Below, one piece after another: positions 7,639 to 16,011 of a DNA stretch of 64,000 nucleotides. Numbering within the stretch: the first letter of the stretch is position 1; each line of letters begins with the position of its first letter. The translations under genes and the position numbers were made by a program. The DNA comes from Candidatus Ozemobacteraceae bacterium (GTDB lineage Bacteria; Muiribacteriota; Ozemobacteria; Ozemobacterales; Ozemobacteraceae), in NCBI GenBank assembly GCA_035373905.1, contig DAOSOK010000019.1:1-64000 (forward strand). The letters run 5' to 3'. The notes below the pieces were generated by a model, which saw nothing but the letters and a program-made list of their open reading frames with translations, did not search any database and was not told where the DNA came from.

Positions 7639-9185
7639 CGCACACCGCCTTCCCGTTCCCGATTCGAGAACAGTTCATCGAGTTTCGCCACGAGCCCCGG
7701 AATCGTGTGTTCTTCGGACATGCCGATCAGGTTCACGCCGCGCTCGCGGCAGGTCTGCGCCGTCACGGGGCCGATCGCCACGCCGGGAATCGAGTCGGCC
7801 GCGATGCCCGCTCCGTCGATGGCCTCGAGAAATCGCTCGACGGTCGAACTGCTGGTGAAGGTCACGGCATCGACGACGCCGGAGCGGAGCGCATCTATCA
7901 GAGCCGTCGTATCGGGTTTTCCATAGACAGTTCGATATAATGAGATCACGTCCACGGCATATCCGAGCTTTTGCAGGGCGACGGGCAGCGTCTCACGAGC
8001 CTGCTCGGCACGCAGGATCGCAACGCGGCCGGGCTTTCGCCCCTCGAACAGCGGGATGAGAGATTCGGCCACGTAGGTCTCGGGAATCGCGTCAGGAACG
8101 ATGCCTCTCGCTCTGAAGGCATCCGCCGTTGCGGGGCCGATGCAGACGATGCATTTCCGGGCAAGAATCCGGAGATCGAGGCCTCGTTCGATCACCCCCG
8201 CGATGAATCCTTCGACTCCGTTGACCGATGTGAACACGAGGTCGGCGTATGTTTCATGACGGTCCAGGAAGGCGTCGAATTCCGGGTTCGGCGAAAGGGG
8301 TTCTATCTTGATCGCCGGACATTCGATCACTTCCGCGCCACGCTCGCGGAGGGCTTTCGAGAGGTCCGAGGCCTGGGCGCGGGCGCGCGTGACGACGATG
8401 GTCCGGCCGAACAGGGGGCGGCGTTCGAACCAGGCGAGATGTTCTCGATACGTCACGACATCCCCCACGACGATCAGCGCAGGAGGCTTGATCCCGGCCT
8501 CCCTGGCACGGGATTCGATCGAGCCGAGCGTGCCCGCGACGGTTCGCTGACCGGGAGACGTCGCCCGCTCGATGACGGCAACCGGGGTTTCAGCCGACCT
8601 GCCCGCCTCGACAAGGCGCCGGGCGATCGCGCCGAGCGTTTTGACGCCCATCAGGAACACGACGGTTCCGATGCCGGCGAGGGAAGCCCAGGGGATATTG
8701 GAAGCCTCCTTCCCATCGGCTTCGTGGCCCGTGACGACCGCAAACGCGGGTGTGCAGGCGCGGTGCGTAATCGGAATCCCGGCATAGGCCGGGCCCGCGA
8801 TTCCAGACGTGACGCCTGGAACGACCTCGAACTCCACGCCGGCTTTGGCGAGCTCTTCCATCTCCTCGCCGCCGCGGCCGAAGACGAGCGGATCTCCGCC
8901 CTTGAGGCGAACGACCATTTTGCCCTCCCGGGCGCGTTCGACGAGGAGGCGATTGATCGCATCCTGCGGCAGGGTGTGGTCGCCCGAGCGTTTGCCGACA
9001 TCGACGAGTTCGGCGCCTGGCCTGGCCATGCCGAGGAAGGCGGGGGCGCCGAGTTGGTCGTGCACGATGACGTCGGCGGCGCGAACGAGTTCGAGGCCGC
9101 GAACGGTGATCAGGCCAGGGTCGCCCGGGCCGGCGCCGACGAGGAATACTTTGCCGCTCGCAGCGCTACATGTATTCTTATTCAT
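7635..9185 (-). CDS. cobA-hemD: Uroporphyrinogen-III C-methyltransferase / uroporphyrinogen-III synthase fusion
   Basis: About 516 residues with two enzymes in one chain. The N-terminal half (SUMT) has VGAGPGDPGLITVRG, GDPLVFGRGGEE and VVPGVTSGIAGPAYAGIPIT; it methylates uroporphyrinogen III at C2 and C7 to precorrin-2 using SAM. The C-terminal half resembles HemD (RTIVVTRARAQ, FTSVNGVEGF, CIGPATADAFRARG, TFTSSSTVERF), which closes hydroxymethylbilane to uroporphyrinogen III. The fusion channels flux toward siroheme. The ATG at 9185 starts the methyltransferase fold; only a weak GGAA lies upstream, embedded in an AT-rich island. A second island lies at 7918-7946. ahbC follows with a four-base overlap. 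Confidence 0.92.
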   Translation of the reverse strand: MNKNTCSAASGKVFLVGAGPGDPGLITVRGLELVRAADVIVHDQLGAPAFLGMARPGAELVDVGKRSGDHTLPQDAINRLLVERAREGKMVVRLKGGDPLVFGRGGEEMEELAKAGVEFEVVPGVTSGIAGPAYAGIPITHRACTPAFAVVTGHEADGKEASNIPWASLAGIGTVVFLMGVKTLGAIARRLVEAGRSAETPVAVIERATSPGQRTVAGTLGSIESRAREAGIKPPALIVVGDVVTYREHLAWFERRPLFGRTIVVTRARAQASDLSKALRERGAEVIECPAIKIEPLSPNPEFDAFLDRHETYADLVFTSVNGVEGFIAGVIERGLDLRILARKCIVCIGPATADAFRARGIVPDAIPETYVAESLIPLFEGRKPGRVAILRAEQARETLPVALQKLGYAVDVISLYRTVYGKPDTTALIDALRSGVVDAVTFTSSSTVERFLEAIDGAGIAADSIPGVAIGPVTAQTCRERGVNLIGMSEEHTIPGLVAKLDELFSNREREGGVR

Positions 9186-9218
9186 ATATTTCAGTTTTCC
9201 TTCGCGTTGAAGCGGAAT

Positions 9219-9242
9219 GGGCGCATCGCGATGCGCCCCTAC
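9219..9242 (+). repeat. Perfect 20-bp palindrome with CCCCTAC end
   Basis: GGGCGCATCGCGATGCGCCC is fully self-complementary and is followed by CTAC, giving the same CCCCTAC end seen at 6404-6410. It lies in the 73-base gap between hemC and cobA-hemD and could form a strong hairpin in the mRNA between them. Confidence 0.6.
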
Positions 9243-9258
9243 GATACCACTGCATATA

Positions 9259-10197
9259 TCACAGCGGGGTGGAGGATACGATGTCGGCGGCGCCGGACTC
9301 GAGGAGGGTCTCGGCGATGCTTTGCCCCAGGCGGGCGGCATCGGATAAGGGGCCGGCGAGTTCGGCGCGGCAGTAGGCGACGCCGTCCGGAGATGCGGCG
9401 AAGGCGGTGAGTTTCAGGGTGGCTTCAGCCGACGGCTCCGCATAGACGCCCATGGGGGTCTGGCAACCGCCCTGGAGGCGGTGAAGGAAAGCGCGTTCGG
9501 ACGTGGCGCATGCTCGGGCATGGGGATCTTCGAGGATATCGGCAAGAAGGCGGATGAGATCATGGTCTTCGGTGCGGCACTGGATGCCGAGCATCCCCTG
9601 CCCTGCAGCGGGGATCAGCGTTTCCGGGGGAAACGTCTCGACGATCCGGTCGGCCCAACCAAGGCGCCTGAGGCCGGCCGCGGCGAGAACGATCGCGTCG
9701 AACTCCCCTTCATCGAGCTTTCGAAGGCGCGTGTCGAGATTTCCGCGGCAGTCGGCGAAGACAAGATCAGGGCGCAGCCGGGCAAGCTGGGCGCGGCGAC
9801 GCAGGCTCGAGGTTCCGATCTTCGCGCCCGCCGGCAGCTTCGAGAGCGTGAGGGCGTTCTTCGAGAGAAGGGCGTCGCGGCCGTCTTCGCGGGCCGTCAC
9901 GGCCGCGAGGCACAGGCCTTCGGCTTCGGCGTGCGGAAGGTCCTTGAGGCTATGAACGGCCACGTCGATCCGGCGTTCCTGGAGGGCGCGCTCGATTTCG
10001 GCGACGAAGAGGCCCTGGCCGCCGACCTTGAACAGGGGCAGATCCGTAACGCGGTCGCCGAGGGTCTTGATGAGGACCTCCTCAATCGTGATGTCAGGAT
10101 ACCGGTCGCGAAGCAGCTTTGCGACGTGGCGGGTCTGCCAGAGGGCGAGTTTGCTGCCGCGCGTTCCCAGGCGGATGCTGAGCGCAGAGGGCGTCAT
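9259..10197 (-). CDS. hemC: Porphobilinogen deaminase (hydroxymethylbilane synthase)
   Basis: 312 residues. Polymerises four porphobilinogens into hydroxymethylbilane in the cytoplasm. It begins LSIRLGTRGSKLALWQT. The catalytic Asp is in HSLKDLP (Asp86), GTSSLRRRAQ and CRGNLDTRLRKL supply substrate-binding Arg, and the dipyrromethane-cofactor Cys is in LQGGCQTPMG (Cys245). The ATG at 10197 overlaps the hemA stop by one base (TGATG), so the genes are translationally coupled. Length and motifs are canonical. Confidence 0.96.
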   Translation of the reverse strand: MTPSALSIRLGTRGSKLALWQTRHVAKLLRDRYPDITIEEVLIKTLGDRVTDLPLFKVGGQGLFVAEIERALQERRIDVAVHSLKDLPHAEAEGLCLAAVTAREDGRDALLSKNALTLSKLPAGAKIGTSSLRRRAQLARLRPDLVFADCRGNLDTRLRKLDEGEFDAIVLAAAGLRRLGWADRIVETFPPETLIPAAGQGMLGIQCRTEDHDLIRLLADILEDPHARACATSERAFLHRLQGGCQTPMGVYAEPSAEATLKLTAFAASPDGVAYCRAELAGPLSDAARLGQSIAETLLESGAADIVSSTPL

Positions 10198-11486
10198 CAC
10201 GCTTCTCCCACCTTCGGAACGACATACAGGGGGACCTGCGGAAGCGCCGATTCGGGGAGACCGAACATCGAGGCGATCATCTTCAACTGGTCGCGTTCGA
10301 CGGCGCCGCGGGCTTTGAGCTCGACGATCGGCTGGTGGAGCCACTTGGCCAGCATCGCCTTCGTGCACTGGTCGAACTGCTCACGCTGTTCCGGCGTCAG
10401 TTCAGGATGTTGCGCCAGGAAGCCGTCGAGTTCGGATTTCCGCATCTGATCCATTCGTTCCCGCAGCGATTTGATCAGGGGGACGAGAGTGAACGACTCG
10501 AGGACCTGCTTGAAACCCGCGGCCTCTTCGGAAACGATCGTGTCGCCCCGCTCGGCCTCCTGGAGGCGTCTTCCGAGATTTTCATCGACCACGTGCTGGA
10601 GGTCGTCGATATCGTAGAGAAAGAGGTTCTCGATCTCACCGGCGTCCGCAACGACGTCGCGCGGCACGGCAATGTCGATGACGAACATGGGACGATTCGG
10701 CCGTCTTCGCATGGCCGTTTCGAATGCGGAGCGGGAAAGAATCGGCCGCTGAGCCCCCGTCGAGGTGATCACGACATCGGCGGCAGCGATCAGGTCGCCA
10801 AGCTCATCGAACGGCCTCGCAACGGCGTCGAAGCGGGAAGCCAGCTCTTCGGCCTTTTCGAGCGTGCGGTTCGTGCAGACGAGGCGGCCGATTCCCGACG
10901 ATTTGAGATGCACCAGCGTCAGGGAAGCCATCTCGCCGGCTCCGATGACGAGGGCTCCGCAGTCCCCGAGCGGCCCGAAGATCTGTTTCGCGAGATCGAC
11001 GGCCGTCGAAGCGATCGAGACGGTGTTTTCGGAAATGCGCGTCTCGGCGCGCACACGCTTCCCGACCTCGAACGCTTTCTGGAACAGCGCATGCAGGCGC
11101 TTTCCGACCCATCGCCGGTCGACGGCGTGCTGATAGGATGTCTTGAGCTGGTGCATGATCTGGTTTTCGCCGACGACCATCGAATCGAGGCCGGCGGCGA
11201 CCCGGAACAGGTGGCGGATCGCATCGAGAGCCGGTTTTCTGTAGAGGAACGGCTCGAACTCGCCGGGCGGCAGACCGGCATCGGCCAGCATGCGCTGGAA
11301 CGAGTCTTCGACCTCTTCATAGCGCCCGTCGTAATAGAGTTCGACGCGGTTGCAGGTGAAGACCGGGACGGCTTCGAGGCCTGCGCCGTCGGCTCCCGGC
11401 ACGGAGACGCCGCAGAGGCGGGCCAGCTGCTCGCGGATTTCGACGGGAGCGGACCGATGATTCAACCCGATCATCAGGAGAGGCAT
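10197..11486 (-). CDS. hemA: Glutamyl-tRNA reductase
   Basis: 429 residues. Reduces glutamyl-tRNA to glutamate-1-semialdehyde, the committed step of the C5 route to 5-aminolevulinate. Visible are GLNHRSAPVEIREQLA, the catalytic Cys45 in FTCNRVELYY, the GENQIMHQLK block, an NADPH fold with VIGAGEMASLTLVHL, and a helical C-terminal dimerisation region. It overlaps the dehydrogenase gene upstream by 13 bases and hemC downstream by one base. Context and motifs are decisive. Confidence 0.96.
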   Translation of the reverse strand: MPLLMIGLNHRSAPVEIREQLARLCGVSVPGADGAGLEAVPVFTCNRVELYYDGRYEEVEDSFQRMLADAGLPPGEFEPFLYRKPALDAIRHLFRVAAGLDSMVVGENQIMHQLKTSYQHAVDRRWVGKRLHALFQKAFEVGKRVRAETRISENTVSIASTAVDLAKQIFGPLGDCGALVIGAGEMASLTLVHLKSSGIGRLVCTNRTLEKAEELASRFDAVARPFDELGDLIAAADVVITSTGAQRPILSRSAFETAMRRRPNRPMFVIDIAVPRDVVADAGEIENLFLYDIDDLQHVVDENLGRRLQEAERGDTIVSEEAAGFKQVLESFTLVPLIKSLRERMDQMRKSELDGFLAQHPELTPEQREQFDQCTKAMLAKWLHQPIVELKARGAVERDQLKMIASMFGLPESALPQVPLYVVPKVGEA

Positions 11487-12097
11487 CGCATCATCTCCTC
11501 CCGCACGGCATCGACGCCGCGTCTGCGAACCTCATCGACAGCCTCCTCGCTGGCCCATCGGCGGAAGAAGTCCGCGCGGCGTTCCGGGGAGAACCGCCGC
11601 TCTTTCAGCATCGGTCTGGCGGCTTCAAGAAGTTCCGCAAGTTCGACCAGGGCCGGCTCGATGGTCTTTTCGAAGCGCTCGCGCACCAGGCGCGCCATCG
11701 CCGGAACTCCCGAGGCCGTCACGGCCGCGAGAACCGGCCCTCTCTTCACGACGCTTCCGGTCACGAAGTCGCCGTCATCGGGAAGGTCGCACCGGTTGCA
11801 GAGAACGCCAAGCTGTCGGCAGAGCCGTGCGATACGCTCCTGCACCGCTGGCTGGTCGGTCGCGAGAACCACGAGGCGGTATTCCCGCGTGATATCGGCA
11901 TCGGCCACGGGCCTCGAAACGCAGCGCACTCCGGAAAGAGCGGCAAGCCCTGCATGTATTTCTGGAGCTATTATATGCACTTCGGCGCCGGAACCGGCCA
12001 GCATCTCCGCTTTTCTGAGAGCGACGTCACCGCCGCCAACGATCAGGACCGGCTTTCCCCGCAGCTGTAAAAATATGGGCATGTATGTATGCATCAT
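11474..12097 (-). CDS. Precorrin-2 dehydrogenase / sirohydrochlorin ferrochelatase-like (CysG N-terminal, Met8p type)
   Basis: About 207 residues. Oxidises precorrin-2 to sirohydrochlorin with NAD, and in Met8p-type enzymes may also insert iron. The N-terminus has the Rossmann motif PVLIVGGGDVALRKAEML, then LCNRCDLPDDGDFVTGSVVKRGPV and the TASGVPAMARLVRERFE block typical of the CysG N-terminal domain. With the cobA-hemD fusion it completes a route to siroheme. Start is uncertain among ATGs at 12097, 12094 and 12082; none has a strong ribosome site, and the upstream gene ends only five bases away. It carries an AT-rich island with ATA-ATA at 11951-11980. Confidence 0.88.
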   Translation of the reverse strand: MMHTYMPIFLQLRGKPVLIVGGGDVALRKAEMLAGSGAEVHIIAPEIHAGLAALSGVRCVSRPVADADITREYRLVVLATDQPAVQERIARLCRQLGVLCNRCDLPDDGDFVTGSVVKRGPVLAAVTASGVPAMARLVRERFEKTIEPALVELAELLEAARPMLKERRFSPERRADFFRRWASEEAVDEVRRRGVDAVREEMMRCLS

Positions 12098-12102
12098 CTC
12101 AG

Positions 12103-12903
12103 TTATTTCGGGTACCAGTGCATGCTGCTGTCGATGCCGATCACCACGAGCATCGAGAGGAGAAATCCTCCGATGACGCTCCAGGCGGCACGGGGTCCCG
12201 AGAGGGATCCCATCCAGGTTGCGACGGAGACTCCGCCGAAACCGAGAAGCACGAGCGTCGACAGCCCTTTCTTCGGTTCGAGCGGGTCGAACACGGCAAA
12301 CTGGAGCCACGACCAGGCGAACCCGGCGGCAAGGCCGACGGCGAACAAGGCACAACCGGCGTTCAGGAAGCGCGCCATGAGCTTTTCGAGTCGCAGCAGC
12401 GGAGGAAAAAAGGACACGGCCCTGACGCGGTTCTTTTCCTTGAGGCGTTTCAGGGCGAACAGGTAGGTCGCCCCGGCGAGAGCAGCCATGAAGAAGAGGC
12501 ATTCTCCCGCGATCGAGAAGCCGACGTGAAGAAAAAACCAGGGGCCGCTGAAATGCGAACCGAGCAGGAGCTTCTCGCCGAGGGCCGCGAGGCCGAACAG
12601 GGCGGCGGCCACGGGCAGGACGAACAAGCTGAAGAAGATCTCGCCGGACCACCATTCCAGCCATGCGCAGATGCCGGCGAGGATGAAACCGGCGATCTGA
12701 ACGGCCAGAGGAATCGAGAATCCGGCGGTCGCGGAGGTCTTCTGCCCGTGGGTCAGCATCATCGCCCCCAGGGCCGATACGAGGCCGATCCAGAGGGCGA
12801 TCGTTCCATGCCACGCAGGGGTCCGGCCGGAGGCCCGTTCGAGGATCCGGAAGAACGCCGCCAGCAGCAGGGAAAGGGCGGCAATACCGAGCGCGATATT
12901 CAT
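12103..12903 (-). CDS. CcsA/HemX-family cytochrome c assembly membrane protein
   Basis: 266 residues with about eight hydrophobic helices. The segment GPWFFLHVGFSIAGECLFFM and the His/Trp-rich loops match the CcsA/ResC/HemX family, which handles haem for System II cytochrome c maturation. HemX-type members are usual partners of hemA. It is the first gene of the tetrapyrrole operon. The downstream dehydrogenase starts within a few bases of the stop. Haem export for c-type cytochromes (one is encoded next door) and regulation of HemA are the two alternatives; the sequence does not separate them. Confidence 0.8.
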   Translation of the reverse strand: MNIALGIAALSLLLAAFFRILERASGRTPAWHGTIALWIGLVSALGAMMLTHGQKTSATAGFSIPLAVQIAGFILAGICAWLEWWSGEIFFSLFVLPVAAALFGLAALGEKLLLGSHFSGPWFFLHVGFSIAGECLFFMAALAGATYLFALKRLKEKNRVRAVSFFPPLLRLEKLMARFLNAGCALFAVGLAAGFAWSWLQFAVFDPLEPKKGLSTLVLLGFGGVSVATWMGSLSGPRAAWSVIGGFLLSMLVVIGIDSSMHWYPK

Positions 12904-13033
12904 AACGTCGAGATGCTAACACACATATCCCGGCACGTACAAGCCGCTACCGGGAAGGGGGTTTGCGTTTCAGAGCAGGACGCACCGACTTTCCCGCCTC
13001 TCCTGGTGAAGCGGCGTTTCGGGTTCAACCGGA

Positions 13034-14464
13034 TCAGAAGCGGAACTTGTGGTCGTGGATGTCGTAGGCGCCCGAGGCGGTTTTGCGGGGGGCGTGGCAG
13101 GAGGTGCAGTTTCTGCCGGGTCTTTCTGAGGGGTGATCGGCGCGGTCTAAGTGGCAGGTCATGCAGTATTCGTCGTGCGTGAGGTATTCGCCGCCCGAGG
13201 CGGTCTTGAAGTCGCGGAAGTTCTGGCAGTAGTCGCAGGTGAGGCCCTTCGCGAGGAACAGCCTGTCGCGGAGGAACTGCCACTGGCGCCGCCGGTCGTC
13301 CATCGATTCGTCGCCGGCGAAGGTCGTGGAGTCCTGGCCCGGCTTCGGCGTGAGGCCGAAGAAGTGGCTGGCGAGATCGTCTCCCGGGCGATAGCCGACC
13401 GGAAAATGGTATTTTCCGCTTTCATCGACGCCGGAAGTGTGGCAGGACATGCACAGCATTTCCGCGCGATCGGCGGGCATCTTCGCGGGATTCGCCACGA
13501 GTTCGGGCGCTCCGCTTCGGGCGTGGTCGCGGGCCGGGCCGTGGCAGGCCTCGCAGCCGACGCCGGGCTCGACGAAGGTGTTTCCGTCGGCGGAAAAGCC
13601 CGTCGTATGACAGCCGGCGCACTGCTCGAGCCAACGCCGTTTCGTCCAGCCGTAATCGCGCACGGGGAGCCACTTTTTCGTCGCGCGGTCGAGAATCCGG
13701 GGCAGGACGACCAGGGTTCCCGTCGCATCGGCGACGAAGCGATGGACGTAATGCGAGCCGAGGACGTATTTCACCCGTTCGGGGGGCCATTCGAGATCGG
13801 CTTCGGTCAGTTTCGGCAGGTCTTTCACATCGCCGGGCCTGCGGGTCATCCGAGCGTGGGGCGATATATACCACTGACGATATATTTCCGCGTGACACGG
13901 CATGCACGACGTCGAACCGGCGTATCCGCGGCTCTCGAAACTGCGCGGGCGATGGACGGCCCCCTCTCGCATCACCGCGGCGGGGTCGGCATGGCAACGC
14001 CTGCACAGCTCGCCCGAGGTATTCCGGAACGGGAGCAGATACGTGAGCCAGAGGCCGTTCCGCTGTCGCTGCCGCTCCCCGACCGTCCAGGGCTCCGATG
14101 CGAGGGGCACCTGATGTGGCGAGTGGCAGGTCAAACAGCCGATGCGGTCGCCCGGCTCGAGCGGCAGGCCACATGCCGCTGAAGCGGGGATTCCCATGGG
14201 GTGGACATTCGCGGCCTGGTCTCCGTGGCAGGAAACGCACCAGTTCCCGGCCTTGGAGACGAGCAGGGCGGGCGCGGTGGCCGCAGCGACGTGGCAGACG
14301 GTGCAGTCGGTGCGGGAAGCAGCCAGTTGATGATCGAAGCCTGGCTCGGCCAAGGCCGGGCAGACAAAAGCCAGAATAATATATACAATAATATAATACA
14401 GACCGTCGCGGAACGAGGGTTCATTGCGCTGAACCCCTGCGGACATGCGGGAAGGAACGCTCAT
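13034..14464 (-). CDS. Periplasmic multihaem c-type cytochrome (ten CxxCH motifs)
   Basis: About 476 residues. A signal peptide (YIIVYIILAFVCPALA, then EPG) leads into CTVCH, CVSCH, CLTCH, CRRCH, CMPCH, CAGCH, CEACH, CMSCH, CMTCH and CTSCH. An eleventh site, CDYCQ, has Gln where the distal His would be. The middle stretch, including SHYVHRFVADATGTLVVLP, resembles multihaem cytochromes related to the octahaem/NrfA-like group. Role: electron transfer, or reduction of a small nitrogen or sulphur substrate, in the periplasm (inferred). The start is uncertain: ATGs at 14464 and 14446 lack good ribosome sites. Neighbours are the HAMP protein (8-base gap), a parvulin and TlpA thioredoxins, all useful for making exported haem proteins. 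AT-rich islands lie at 13862-13888 and 14377-14400. Confidence 0.85.
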   Translation of the reverse strand: MSVPSRMSAGVQRNEPSFRDGLYYIIVYIILAFVCPALAEPGFDHQLAASRTDCTVCHVAAATAPALLVSKAGNWCVSCHGDQAANVHPMGIPASAACGLPLEPGDRIGCLTCHSPHQVPLASEPWTVGERQRQRNGLWLTYLLPFRNTSGELCRRCHADPAAVMREGAVHRPRSFESRGYAGSTSCMPCHAEIYRQWYISPHARMTRRPGDVKDLPKLTEADLEWPPERVKYVLGSHYVHRFVADATGTLVVLPRILDRATKKWLPVRDYGWTKRRWLEQCAGCHTTGFSADGNTFVEPGVGCEACHGPARDHARSGAPELVANPAKMPADRAEMLCMSCHTSGVDESGKYHFPVGYRPGDDLASHFFGLTPKPGQDSTTFAGDESMDDRRRQWQFLRDRLFLAKGLTCDYCQNFRDFKTASGGEYLTHDEYCMTCHLDRADHPSERPGRNCTSCHAPRKTASGAYDIHDHKFRF

Positions 14465-14472
14465 ACGGGCCG

Positions 14473-15048
14473 TCAGGCGACGCGGGTGTCGTCGCCGTTT
14501 TTGGAGGCCTCGGCGAGGCGGATGTCGCGCAGTGCGTCGTTCAGAGCCTGGGAAATCTGCTCGTCGGGCACCTTGATGCCCATCGCCATCTTTTCCCTGA
14601 GCGCGGCCAGGGCCGTGAACCGTTTTTTCAGATCGTCCTGGAGCTCGTTGACGGCGTCGCTGAGCAGGGTCCCCTCGTCCCCGCGGCGCAGCCTGACGGG
14701 AGCGAGGTCGAAGCGGCCCTTCGCGAGTTCCTTGAGGCGGCCGGCGATCTTGAACATGGGGCCGACGAGCCTGTGCGTGATGAGAATCGTGACGAGCAGA
14801 AACGTCAGCGACACGAGCAGGAAGGACAGGCCGTTGGTGACGACGACGGCGGGCTTGAGAATCTCCCATGTCGAGCGGAGCCGGTTATGGGCGGAGAAGA
14901 AGCCCTCCTCGATATTGCGGGCCGTGATCCGGTATAGGAACAGGCCGTGCAGAAGCGATCCGATCAGCATGATCAACACCAGAAACGCGACCAGGCGGAT
15001 CTGATACGAGGGAAGCACGAGATAATGCGTTCTGGAGACGTTCCTCAT
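14473..15048 (-). CDS. Two-helix membrane protein with HAMP domain, no output domain
   Basis: 191 residues. TM1 (LVAFLVLIMLIGSLLHGLFL), a short periplasmic segment, TM2 (LSFLLVSLTFLLVTILI), then a HAMP-like region with VGPMFKIAGRLKELAKG and DEGTLLSDAVNELQ and a short helical tail. There is no kinase, cyclase or chemoreceptor signalling domain. AGGAG seven bases before the ATG fixes the start. It lies directly upstream of the multihaem cytochrome in the same operon. Similar stand-alone HAMP proteins occur beside multihaem cytochromes; the role is unknown. Confidence 0.75.
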   Translation of the reverse strand: MRNVSRTHYLVLPSYQIRLVAFLVLIMLIGSLLHGLFLYRITARNIEEGFFSAHNRLRSTWEILKPAVVVTNGLSFLLVSLTFLLVTILITHRLVGPMFKIAGRLKELAKGRFDLAPVRLRRGDEGTLLSDAVNELQDDLKKRFTALAALREKMAMGIKVPDEQISQALNDALRDIRLAEASKNGDDTRVA

Positions 15049-15074
15049 ACAATACTCCTAGATATATTCATTCT

Positions 15075-16007
15075 TCACGGCCGCCGCAGCGAGGGATGGA
15101 CGAACCAGGGGATGTTCGCCCTCGCGTTTTCCATGAACCGGTCGAGGGCACGCTGGCGGCGCTCGGCGCGGATCCTGCCGAGACGGCGGCGGTCTTCCCG
15201 GGCGGGGGAGGCGGCCGGTTTCGCCTCGACGAGGAAGAGATGAACGCCGTTTCCGTCGGAGAACGCCCGCGTGAGCGAGCCGACCGGCGTGCTCTCGCAC
15301 CGTTCGTAGATCCCCGGCGGGAGGTCTTCGGGACCGACCCAGCCCAGGTCGCCGCCGGTGCCGGCATATGGGGAGCGAGACCAACTCGTGTTCAGTTCGG
15401 CGAACGGGACGCCGCCGGCCGCGGCGTTCAGCACGGCATCGGCCGCGGCCTCGTCCGGAGTCAGGATGGTTCTGAGATGCAGTCGTGCCGGCCTGGCCTC
15501 CTCCGCGGTTTCGGACGCCGTCTGCCCGACGGTTTCGGCATCCGTGAGCAGCTCGGCATCGGCGGCCTCGAGAACGCCCAACCGGGTCCTGCGGGCCAGT
15601 TCCTCCAGGAGGAAGAGCGATCTCGAAAGGTCGATCGGCCCCGACGCCGCGGCGATCGCGCGATCGAACGCCTGGACGCGGCTGACGAAATCGGTTTGCC
15701 GGTCGAGGCGAAGCCGCCGGCCGGCCTCGGCGAGGAGGAGGGTCTCCAGCAGCTCCTCGGCGAAGGCCCCGTCGCTGATCTTTTCGGTTTTCGGCCCGGA
15801 AAGGAGCTTGAGTTCGGCGAAGTCGGCGCGCGTGACGGCCGTTCCGCCGACTTTCATCACGAGGTTGCCGGCGCCGAACACCTCGTCGAGATCGAGATTC
15901 AACATGACGAGCATCAGGAAGCCGGTCGCGAGAACGAAAAGAATGGCCGTCGCCCAGACGGCGGCCCGGGAAACCTGAACGAATCCTTCCATGCGCTGTT
16001 CCATCAC
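15075..16007 (-). CDS. Membrane-anchored parvulin-type peptidyl-prolyl isomerase (SurA/PrsA-like)
   Basis: 310 residues. One N-terminal helix (AAVWATAILFVLATGFLMLVM) anchors a periplasmic protein. A SurA-N-like helical region follows, then a parvulin domain near residues 177-265 with HLRTILTPDE, VPFAELNTSWSRSP and GGDLGWVGPEDLPPGIYE. It would isomerise prolyl bonds and chaperone exported proteins. It sits between the TlpA pair and the cytochrome, so a role in folding the cytochrome or outer-membrane proteins is inferred. Confidence 0.85.
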   Translation of the reverse strand: MMEQRMEGFVQVSRAAVWATAILFVLATGFLMLVMLNLDLDEVFGAGNLVMKVGGTAVTRADFAELKLLSGPKTEKISDGAFAEELLETLLLAEAGRRLRLDRQTDFVSRVQAFDRAIAAASGPIDLSRSLFLLEELARRTRLGVLEAADAELLTDAETVGQTASETAEEARPARLHLRTILTPDEAAADAVLNAAAGGVPFAELNTSWSRSPYAGTGGDLGWVGPEDLPPGIYERCESTPVGSLTRAFSDGNGVHLFLVEAKPAASPAREDRRRLGRIRAERRQRALDRFMENARANIPWFVHPSLRRP

Positions 16008-16011
16008 GGTC

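Noticed and set aside
12104..12922. Long upstream extension of the precorrin-2 dehydrogenase frame (482 residues in all)
   Set aside because: The extension is the shadow of the CcsA/HemX-like gene on the same strand; the dehydrogenase fold begins near 12097.
14465..14869. 135-residue N-terminal extension of the multihaem cytochrome
   Set aside because: It is Arg-rich and lies over the HAMP gene, which has a good ribosome site and membrane helices. The signal peptide lies after 14464.
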